In this document: positions 27,374 through 34,879 of the stretch, piece after piece
How positions within the stretch are numbered: the stretch's first letter is position 1
Layout: every line of letters begins with the position of its first letter
Origin: Arenimonas sp049195245
GTDB lineage: Bacteria > Pseudomonadota > Gammaproteobacteria > Xanthomonadales > Xanthomonadaceae
NCBI RefSeq assembly: GCF_049195245.1
Contig: NZ_JBMIRR010000027.1
Span: forward strand, 310,001 to 374,000
DNA: 64,000 bases
Reading direction: 5' to 3'
Position numbers and translations under genes: made by a program
Notes under the pieces: generated by a model
What the model was told of the DNA's origin: nothing
The model's input: only the letters and a program-made list of their open reading frames with translations
Database searches by the model: none

Positions 27374-30300
27374 TCAGAACTCCAGCCGCAGGCCCAGCGC
27401 CAGGCTGTACTGGGACATGCCGTCCCGGCCCAGCAGGTGCTCGTAGTACAGGAAGCCGGAGCGGCCGCGGCTGAGCACCATCGACAGGCCCAGGCCCAGG
27501 CGGAAGTAGTCGGTGTCCAGCGGGTCGCCGCGCACCAGCATCGCGCTGCCGGTCGGATCGTTGAGGAAGCGTGCCTCGATCGCCTGCGGGTCGTCGCGGA
27601 ACTCGTGTTCCCATTCCAGCTGCAGGTGCGGCATCAGCACGCCCCAGTCGGTGCTGTGGGTGTACGTGAACTTGGTGCCCAGCACCGAGGCCAGCGAGCT
27701 CAGGCTGCGTTCTTCCACCCGCAGGCCCAGGCCGCTGCCGGGCAGGCCGGGAAGCAGCTCCTCGTTGATGCTGTCGAAATCAAGGCGCGTGTACAGCACG
27801 CGGGCATAGGGGCCGATGCCGAGCGCGCCGCGGTTGAAGTCGCGGCCCACGGTGAAGGCCGTGGACAGCAGGTCGCCGTCGGAATCCGAGCCGGCTTCCT
27901 GGTCGATCGTTCGGGTGCCACCGCCGGCCGTCGGCACCGTGTAGGTGATCCGGCGCAGCATCTCGAAGTTGTTGCGGCCCCAGGTCAGCACGCCATCGGC
28001 ATACCAGCTGTCCTGCTGGTAGAAGGTGGAGTAGGCCGACACGCTGAAGCCGCGCGTTTCGACGCCGCCGCGGCCATCGGGCAGGTCGGTGTCCTGGCGC
28101 GTGTAGCCCAGCGAGCCGCCGATGATCCACTTGTCGCTCTGGCGATAGTCCACGCCCAGGGTGATGCCGTCGATGTCGTAGTCGTAAGCGGGATTGATGT
28201 CGCCCGGGTCCATTTCGCCGCGACCGATGGTGCCGGCGGCGAAGAAGCCCCAGCGGCTGAAGTCGGTGCCGACCTCGGTGGCGCTGGACTCGGGCGCCAG
28301 CGCGCCGGCCAGCATGCCCAGCGAGATCGGGCCGGCGGACGTGTTGAACGCCAGCCCACCGAAGTCGGTGCCGTTGGTGCCACTGCGCAGCGCGGCGATG
28401 CGGGTCTTGAGGTTCTGGAACTGGGACTGCGCGGCGCTCATCGAGGCATTGCCCTGGGCCAGGGCCACGTCGGTCATCAGCTGGTTGATGGCGTTCACCG
28501 CGGCCCCGGGATCGAGTCCGGCGGCGACGATCAGCTCCTGGCAGCGGGCGTACAGGTCCTGCTGGCCTGCGGTACGCGTGGGCAGCGCCGCCAGCGCCGG
28601 ACAGGCGCTGTCGATGGCTTCGGCGATGCTCTGCTGTTCCGGCGTGAGGCCGCTGAGGCTGGACAGTTCGCCGTTGAGCGCGAACACCGCGGGCGCCGTG
28701 GACAGCGGCGAGCTGGCCGTGACCTGCAGCGAGCCGGCACTGGTGGTGGTCACGGTGTTGCTGGCGATGCCGGCGGCATTGGTGGTGCTGGTGGCGCTGG
28801 CCAGGGTGCCGCCGCTGGTGGTCCAGCTGACCACGGCGCCGGCGACGGGATTGCCCGCGGCGTTTTCCAGCGCGACCTGCAGCGGCGCCGACGTGACGCC
28901 GGCCCCGAGCAGCTGGTTGTCGCCACCGACGATGGTCAGCGAGCCCAGTGCTTCCACGGTCAGCGTGAACGTGACGGTGGCGGCGGGATCGTCCTGCCGC
29001 GTCGCGGTGATGGTGAGCGGGCCCGGGGTGGCGCCTGACGTGACGGTGATGTTCGCGGCGCCGGTGGCGCTGGTCACGGTCGCGTTGGAGGACAGCGTGC
29101 CGGCGCCGCCGGTGATGGCCCAGTTGATCGTGACGCCCGGGGCCGCGATACCGCTGTTGAGCGCGGTGACCTGCAGCGGCAGGGCATACGCGGTGTTGAC
29201 CAGCGCGTTCTGGTTGTTGCCGCCGGTGATGCCGAGGCTGGCGACGAAGGCGATGTTGGCGTCGTAGCTGACCGTCAGTTCGTCGCCGCTGGCGGGGATG
29301 CCGTCGGGATCGAACAGCGCGGTGATCGCATTGGTGAAGTTGCCGAAAGTGGAGGGCGTGAAGCTGGCGGTCGCATCGCCGTTGGCGGCGTTGGTCAGCG
29401 AGGTGGTCGCGGCCGGCGCGAACGGCGCCGTGGCCGTCCACTGGATGGTCGCACCCGCGACGGGCGCGCCGCCCTGTTCGAGCCGCACCGTCAGCGGCAT
29501 CGGCACGCCCGCCGTGCCGCTGGCGGGGCTGGCGGTGACGGGCGTCAGCACGAACGGCGGCGCCGTGACATTGATCGTGAAGATCTGCGAGCCGGGTGCG
29601 CAGAAGGTGCAGCCGCTGTTGGCGAACACGGTGTAGGTGCCGGGCACGGTCGCCGAGAACGTCGCGGTGGCCTGGCCGGCACCGCCGGCCACGGGATTGC
29701 CGGTCAGCACGCCGTCCGAGCCCGAGGGGCCGCTGAGCGTCCAGGTGATGTTGCTGCCGTTGGGTGCAGGAATGCTGGCGCTGCCGTAACGCACGATGAC
29801 GTTGACGGGGGTGCCGGAGGTCGTGTTCGCCGTCAGCGGCGAGATCGCCTGCAGCGATACCGGTTCGACCACCACGGTGAAGTCGATCGGCGGCACCGCG
29901 GCGCAGCCTTGAAGCACGAATGCCGTCGGGCAGACGACGCTGCCCCGGACCGTGTAGGTGCCCGCAATCGCACTGCTCTGTGTGGTGGTGGCGGTGCCGG
30001 CGGCATCCGGGGTCGAGGTGCCGTAGTTGGCGCCGTTGCTCAGGTTGTTGAAGGCAATGCCCAGTCCGGCCGGACCGCCGTTCAACTGCAGGTTGGTGCC
30101 TACCGTGAATGGCGTGATCTGGTTGGCGGTGATGTTCACCGGCGTGGCGGCGGTATGCACGAACTGGTTGTTGGTGTTGAAGGTGTAGACGATGGTGTCG
30201 CCGGTGCAGCCGCCGGTGAGGCAGGTGACGGTGACCGTGCCGGTGCCGCCCGGCGTCGGGCCCAGCGTCAGCGTGAACGATTCATCGGTGTCCAGCGTGG

Positions 30301-30601
30301 CGGTGAACGTGGTCGGTGCCGTCGCGCCGCCGGTGGTGTCGGAGGTGATCGCGATCGTACCTGTCACCGTGGGCGAGCAGGCGGTCTGCGCCTGGAAGGT
30401 GTAGGTAAGCGTGCCGCCCGCGGGACCCGACTGGCTCAGCGAAGGATCGACGTTGACGAAGTCGCAACTCTGCGCGAGCGACTGGCCGCTCCACGCCATG
30501 CCGAACAGTGCGAGCACGACCAGCGCGACGAGGTTGAACCACCGCGACGCGACGGTGGAAACCGCCCGTCGGCCGATTGCCGCGTTGCTGCTGCACGTCA
30601 T
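27374..30601 (-). CDS. Large autotransporter with Ig-like repeats
   Basis: This 1075-residue protein has an extended signal peptide with a hydrophobic core (FNLVALVVLALFGMAW) ending at SLAQ near residue 44. The passenger is Thr/Ser/Val/Gly-rich with several repeats of about 90-100 residues that look like bacterial Ig-like (Big) domains, for example LSGPSGSDGVLTGNPVAG and the later WAITGGAGTLSSNATVTS and WTTSGGTLASATS units. A helical linker with two cysteines (about 690-770) precedes a C-terminal beta-barrel ending in LGLRLEF, whose terminal Phe is the BAM signal. It is probably an outer-membrane adhesin or structural protein. AGGGG lies upstream of the ATG. Confidence 0.85.
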   Translation of the reverse strand: MTCSSNAAIGRRAVSTVASRWFNLVALVVLALFGMAWSGQSLAQSCDFVNVDPSLSQSGPAGGTLTYTFQAQTACSPTVTGTIAITSDTTGGATAPTTFTATLDTDESFTLTLGPTPGGTGTVTVTCLTGGCTGDTIVYTFNTNNQFVHTAATPVNITANQITPFTVGTNLQLNGGPAGLGIAFNNLSNGANYGTSTPDAAGTATTTQSSAIAGTYTVRGSVVCPTAFVLQGCAAVPPIDFTVVVEPVSLQAISPLTANTTSGTPVNVIVRYGSASIPAPNGSNITWTLSGPSGSDGVLTGNPVAGGAGQATATFSATVPGTYTVFANSGCTFCAPGSQIFTINVTAPPFVLTPVTASPASGTAGVPMPLTVRLEQGGAPVAGATIQWTATAPFAPAATTSLTNAANGDATASFTPSTFGNFTNAITALFDPDGIPASGDELTVSYDANIAFVASLGITGGNNQNALVNTAYALPLQVTALNSGIAAPGVTINWAITGGAGTLSSNATVTSATGAANITVTSGATPGPLTITATRQDDPAATVTFTLTVEALGSLTIVGGDNQLLGAGVTSAPLQVALENAAGNPVAGAVVSWTTSGGTLASATSTTNAAGIASNTVTTTSAGSLQVTASSPLSTAPAVFALNGELSSLSGLTPEQQSIAEAIDSACPALAALPTRTAGQQDLYARCQELIVAAGLDPGAAVNAINQLMTDVALAQGNASMSAAQSQFQNLKTRIAALRSGTNGTDFGGLAFNTSAGPISLGMLAGALAPESSATEVGTDFSRWGFFAAGTIGRGEMDPGDINPAYDYDIDGITLGVDYRQSDKWIIGGSLGYTRQDTDLPDGRGGVETRGFSVSAYSTFYQQDSWYADGVLTWGRNNFEMLRRITYTVPTAGGGTRTIDQEAGSDSDGDLLSTAFTVGRDFNRGALGIGPYARVLYTRLDFDSINEELLPGLPGSGLGLRVEERSLSSLASVLGTKFTYTHSTDWGVLMPHLQLEWEHEFRDDPQAIEARFLNDPTGSAMLVRGDPLDTDYFRLGLGLSMVLSRGRSGFLYYEHLLGRDGMSQYSLALGLRLEF

Positions 30602-30638
30602 CGCTTTTCCCCTGGATTACGGCTATAACTCCGGCTCG

Positions 30639-30665
30639 AGTATAGCGGCTGGCGCGCCGCTGCAA
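30639..30665 (-). promoter_or_regulatory. Candidate promoter of the autotransporter gene
   Basis: On the minus strand TATACT (30644-30639) lies about 38 bases before the ATG, with TTGCAG (30665-30660) 15 bases upstream. Spacing is short, so confidence is low. The 106-base interval must also serve the divergent caspase-domain gene. Confidence 0.4.
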
Positions 30666-30707
30666 GGGCCTTGGCGCGGGCCGCATGCTCCCAATGGAGC
30701 CATGCCA

Positions 30708-32714
30708 ATGATCGCGCGCAAAACATGTCCGGTTCGTTCCCGACTTCTCGTTAGTGTTTCATCTTGCCTGGTGGTGCTGGCGGCCGGTTGGCCCGTCGAA
30801 ACCCCGCTTGCTGCGGTGCGCAACGCCGAAGACCTGATGATCGTGGACTGCCTGTTGCCGGGCCAGATCCGCAAGCTCGGACGCCAGGCCACTTACCTCA
30901 GCGCGCGCCGTCCGGTGCGCACCACGCAGGCCGACTGCGAGATCCGCGGCGGCGAATTCGTCGCCTACGATCGCGCGAACTACCAGACCGCGCTCAAGGT
31001 GTGGCTGGAAGGCGCGATGGGCGGCAGCGCCGAGGCGCAGAACAACGTCGGCGAAATCTACGCCAAGGGACTGGGCACCGAGCCCGATTACGGCATGGCT
31101 TTCCAGTGGTTCAAGAAGGCGGCCGACCAGGGCTACGGTCGCGCCAAGATCAACCTGGGTTTCCTGTACGAGCAGGGCCTGGGCGTGGCGCAGGACCAGG
31201 CCGCCGCACTGAACCTGTATCGCGAAGCCTCCGGCATCCAGGACGAGCTGCTGTATGCCTCGGTGGTGCAGGTGCAGATCAAGGCCCGCGACGAACAGAT
31301 CAGCGGGCTGCAGCAGGAAGTGGCCGAAGGCGAGGCGCAGCAGGCCGAGCTGCGCGAGCAGGTGCAGCAGCTGCAGCGTGAACTCGCGCAGCGGCGCAGC
31401 GCGCTGCAGGCCGCCAGCCGCGAGCTGGCCGACACCCGCGCGAAGCTGGTGCAGGCGCAGCAGCAGCAGGACAACGACCTGGCCAAGGTGCTGGAGAACC
31501 AGCTGCTGGCGCAGGAAGAACAGATCAACAGCCAGCGCACGCAGCTGGCGTCGCTCGAGCAGCGCGCGGGCGCGGGTGCCGGGGGCAGCTATGCCGCGGT
31601 GCCCACGCTCGAGATCCTGGATCCGGTGTTCGTCGCCACGCGCGGCCGCAACACCGCCGTCTATCGCGGCGGCCCCGGCAAGCGCCAGGTGGTGGGTCGC
31701 GTGACCTCGCCGCAGCTCGTCAGCGCGATCACCGTCAACGGCCAGCCGGCGCCGCTCAATGCCAACGGCGGCTTCAGCGCGCAGGTCGACGTGCCGGCGG
31801 CAGGCGCGCAGGTCCAGGTGGCCGCGGTGGACCGCAAGGGCGGTCGCGCGCAGCTGGACTTCACGCTGCTGCCGCAGGCGGCGTCGGCGTCCGCGTCGGC
31901 CAGTTCGCCGGCCGGCGGCGATGGACGCCTTCCGGGCGGCGTGAAGCTGGGCAAGTACTACGCGGTGGTGATCGGCAACAACGCCTATCGCGATGCCGCG
32001 TATCCGGCGCTCAAGAGCGCGGCCAACGACGCCAATGCAGTCGCGGCCATGCTCAAGTCGCGCTACGGCTACCAGACCACCCTGGTGCTCAACGGCGGCC
32101 GGCTGGAGATCCTCACCGCGCTCAACGAGATGCGCGAGAACCTCAAGCCCGAGGACAACCTGCTGATCTACTACGCCGGCCACGGCGAGATAGACAGCCG
32201 CGGCCAGGGCTACTGGGTGCCGACCGACGGTGCGGCCAACGCCGAGAAGACCTGGATCTCCAACGCCGCCATCAGCGACATCCTCAACACCGTGCCGGCC
32301 CGGCACGTGCTGGTGGTCGCCGATTCCTGCTACTCGGGCACCATGACCCGGGCCTCGGCGCCCACCTTCGACGCGGGGGCGATGGCCGGCGACAAGTGGG
32401 CGGGCTGGGTCAAGGCCATGGTCAACGGCCGTTCGCGCACCGCCCTGACCTCGGGCGGGGTGCAGCCGGTGCCCGATACCGGTACCGGCAAGCACAGCTA
32501 TTTCGCCCGGGCCTTCCTGAACGTGCTGCAGGACAACAACAAGCTGCTCGAGGCCCAGCGCCTGTTCCGGGAAGTCTCGACCTCGCTGGCCCTGGGGGCG
32601 ATGGACTCCCCGGTGCCGCAGGTGCCCGAATACTCGCCGATCCGCTATGCCGGCCACGAAAGCGGCGAGTTCTTCTTCATGCCGCGGGGGGCGGGCGCCG
32701 CGACCGGGCCCTGA
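30708..32714 (+). CDS. Caspase-fold (C14) protein with Sel1 repeats and coiled coil
   Basis: GGAG ends 8 bases before the ATG at 30708, giving 668 residues. An N-terminal signal peptide or anchor (RSRLLVSVSSCLVVLAAGWP) is followed by two Sel1-like repeats (about 100-175: AEAQNNVGEIYAKGLGTEPD, AKINLGFLYEQGLGV), a long Gln/Glu-rich coiled coil (about 195-290), a small beta domain, a Ser/Ala linker, and a caspase-like peptidase domain (about 425-650). The dyad is intact: His492 in YYAGHGE and Cys541 in VADSCYSG. It is probably an exported, active protease; its substrate and the effect of cleavage are unknown. It is divergent from the autotransporter gene. Confidence 0.85.
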   Translation: MIARKTCPVRSRLLVSVSSCLVVLAAGWPVETPLAAVRNAEDLMIVDCLLPGQIRKLGRQATYLSARRPVRTTQADCEIRGGEFVAYDRANYQTALKVWLEGAMGGSAEAQNNVGEIYAKGLGTEPDYGMAFQWFKKAADQGYGRAKINLGFLYEQGLGVAQDQAAALNLYREASGIQDELLYASVVQVQIKARDEQISGLQQEVAEGEAQQAELREQVQQLQRELAQRRSALQAASRELADTRAKLVQAQQQQDNDLAKVLENQLLAQEEQINSQRTQLASLEQRAGAGAGGSYAAVPTLEILDPVFVATRGRNTAVYRGGPGKRQVVGRVTSPQLVSAITVNGQPAPLNANGGFSAQVDVPAAGAQVQVAAVDRKGGRAQLDFTLLPQAASASASASSPAGGDGRLPGGVKLGKYYAVVIGNNAYRDAAYPALKSAANDANAVAAMLKSRYGYQTTLVLNGGRLEILTALNEMRENLKPEDNLLIYYAGHGEIDSRGQGYWVPTDGAANAEKTWISNAAISDILNTVPARHVLVVADSCYSGTMTRASAPTFDAGAMAGDKWAGWVKAMVNGRSRTALTSGGVQPVPDTGTGKHSYFARAFLNVLQDNNKLLEAQRLFREVSTSLALGAMDSPVPQVPEYSPIRYAGHESGEFFFMPRGAGAATGP

Positions 32715-32783
32715 GGCTGGCGGAGCGGCGCGGGGCCGCCTATAATTCGCGGCCCCGGCGGTGCGACCGCTACGCCGGGGTCC

Positions 32784-32873
<90 letters not shown>

Positions 32874-32882
32874 TACCGATGC

Positions 32883-32913
32883 AAAAAGGGGACCCCGGCG
32901 GGGTCCCCTTTTT
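32883..32913 (+). terminator. Intrinsic terminator after tRNA-Ser(CGA)
   Basis: A perfect 14-bp stem (32883-32896 with 32900-32913, loop GGC) begins with five A and ends with five T. It is strong in both directions. Confidence 0.92.
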
Positions 32914-32976
32914 CTTGGCGGGCCAAGGCCTTCCCGGCCCGCGCTAGACTTGGCCCACCCCGAAGCGAGCCGCCCC

Positions 32977-33384
32977 ATGTCCGAAATCCACGCCCCCGTG
33001 TCCTTTGGCGAGTTCCTCGACAAGATCGCCATCCTGCAGATCAAGTCCGAGCGAATGAGCGACCCGGCCAAGCTGGCCAACGTGCGCAACGAGCTCAACG
33101 CGCTCGAGGCCCTGTGGCTGGCCCATCCGCTGGCGTCAAAGGACATCGTGCGGCTGCGCGCCGAGCTGAAGGCCGTCAACGAACGGCTCTGGGTGATCGA
33201 GGACGACATCCGGCTCAAGGAAAAGGCCCAGGCCTTCGACGCCGAGTTCGTTCGCCTGGCGCGCGCGGTCTATTTCGAGAACGACGAGCGGGCCCGCATC
33301 AAGAAGGACATCAACCTGGCGCTGGGCTCGGCCTACGTCGAGGAAAAGTCCTACGAGGACTATCGCGCCAAGCCCGGCGCCTGA
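32977..33384 (+). CDS. DUF6165 family protein
   Basis: The 135-residue product begins MSEIHAPVSFGEFLDKIAIL and is almost entirely helical and charged (NELNALEALW, RLRAELKAVNERLWVIEDDI). The sequence fits the small DUF6165 family, whose members often lie in lipopolysaccharide or glycosyltransferase loci; no biochemical role is established that I know of. The ATG at 32977 is the natural start, since nine upstream in-frame codons carry no ribosome site. Here it sits near, but not in, the GT9/kdkA region. Confidence 0.7.
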   Translation: MSEIHAPVSFGEFLDKIAILQIKSERMSDPAKLANVRNELNALEALWLAHPLASKDIVRLRAELKAVNERLWVIEDDIRLKEKAQAFDAEFVRLARAVYFENDERARIKKDINLALGSAYVEEKSYEDYRAKPGA

Positions 33385-33406
33385 GCGCCGGGCCTGGCCG
33401 AATGCC

Positions 33407-34876
33407 TTACTTGCCGCCGCCGATCAGGCGCCGGTCGAAGTCCACTTCATTGAGCAGGCGGTTGCTGCTGGCCAGCATCGGCAGGTAGTCGGCGCCGGTG
33501 CCGAAGTTGCGCAGGTTGGGGAAGATCTCCATCGCATCGCCGTAGCGCAGTCCGAACCAGCGCGCCATCGTGCTGCCCAGCTGCTCGATCGCGGTGGTCG
33601 GGATCATGCGGCCGCGGCCCACGTCCAGGTCGCTGCCCAGCCGCATCTCGGCCACCTGGCCGTAGATCTTCCGGCCCACCACGTCGCCGCCCAGCATCCA
33701 GCTGTGGCCGCCCCAGCCGTGGTCGCTGCCGTCGCCATTGTTATTGAGCGTGCGGCCGAAGTCGGACAGGGTGAAGGTGGTGACCTGTTCGGACACCCCC
33801 AGCTCGACCGTGGCGCGGTAGAAGGCGGCCATGGCGGCGCTCAGGGTGCCGAGCAGGCGCTCATGGTCCACGATCAGGTTGTCGTGCGTGTCCCAACCGC
33901 CCAGGCCCACGAAGAAGACCTGGCGCTTCTGGCCCAGCGCCTGCCGTGCCGCGATGGTGCGGGCCACGGTGCGCAGCGGATCGGACAGCCGGTTGCTGCT
34001 GGGCGTGGGGAAGGCGGTGGTGATCGCCGGCGCGCTGTTGATCGCGTTGTACGCGAACTCGCTGAACTCGATCGCACGCCGGCTGGTGCGTGCGTGCTCG
34101 CGCGTGAACACCGAGGCGTCGCGCTGGGCCGAATCGAGCAGTTTGTAGAAGGCCTCGCGGCGCGGGATCGTGCGGGTCCAGGTGGAGTCGCGCAGGGTGT
34201 CGTTGATGCGCGACGGGCCGGTGCTGCCCATCGTGTAGATGCCCTGGCCGGCACCGGCCTGCCACATGTTCGAACCCGACAGCGAGATGCTGGCCGGCAG
34301 GCCTTCGCCCGACACGAGGCCGTAGTCGCCCAGGCGGTCGGCGATGCGCGCCCCCCAGCCGGTCTTGGCGGCGGTCTCGCTGCCCATGGACAGGCTGTAG
34401 GCCTGCTGGTCCACGTGCGAGAACAGCTCCGGCGGGAGCGGCACGCTGCGGTTCTGGTAAGTGGCCTTGGTGGTCGGCGCCACCAGCGGCCCGACGTTGG
34501 CCAGCAGCGCGGCCTGGCCGCCGTTGAACAGGGCCTGCATCTCGGCCATCGCCGGGTGCAGCCCCCAGTCCACGCCGCCGGTACCGCTGAGTGCATTGAG
34601 CGGCAGCAGCGAGGCCTGCGGGATCGACAGCGCCGGCCGGGCGGCCTGGTATTGCGTGTACGCGCTGGCGGTACGGGGCACCAGCATGTTGAAGCTGTCG
34701 TTGCCGCCGAACAGGTAGATGCAGACCATGGCCCGGAAATCGTCGGGCTGCGGGCGGGTGGCCGCCTGCACCAGCTGCAGCTGGCCCATCGTGGCCCAGG
34801 CGGCGGCGCTGCCCAGGGCGATCTGTGCGGACTGCGCCAGGAAGCGGCGGCGCGACGGAGAAGGATGTTCGCTCAT
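33407..34876 (-). CDS. DUF1501 protein with Tat signal
   Basis: The 489-residue product starts with a twin-arginine signal (SRRRFLAQSA, Arg9-Arg10) ending near LVQAA. The body matches the DUF1501 family, a sulfatase/alkaline-phosphatase-like fold: IYLFGGNDSFNMLVP near the start and GWDTHDN, TFTLSDFGRT and DHGWGGHSWMLGG towards the end supply typical metal-ligand-type residues. It starts 3 bases after the DUF1800 gene ends, so the two form one operon. DUF1800/DUF1501 pairs are widespread, with unknown, probably periplasmic, function. Confidence 0.88.
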   Translation of the reverse strand: MSEHPSPSRRRFLAQSAQIALGSAAAWATMGQLQLVQAATRPQPDDFRAMVCIYLFGGNDSFNMLVPRTASAYTQYQAARPALSIPQASLLPLNALSGTGGVDWGLHPAMAEMQALFNGGQAALLANVGPLVAPTTKATYQNRSVPLPPELFSHVDQQAYSLSMGSETAAKTGWGARIADRLGDYGLVSGEGLPASISLSGSNMWQAGAGQGIYTMGSTGPSRINDTLRDSTWTRTIPRREAFYKLLDSAQRDASVFTREHARTSRRAIEFSEFAYNAINSAPAITTAFPTPSSNRLSDPLRTVARTIAARQALGQKRQVFFVGLGGWDTHDNLIVDHERLLGTLSAAMAAFYRATVELGVSEQVTTFTLSDFGRTLNNNGDGSDHGWGGHSWMLGGDVVGRKIYGQVAEMRLGSDLDVGRGRMIPTTAIEQLGSTMARWFGLRYGDAMEIFPNLRNFGTGADYLPMLASSNRLLNEVDFDRRLIGGGK

Positions 34877-34879
34877 GGC

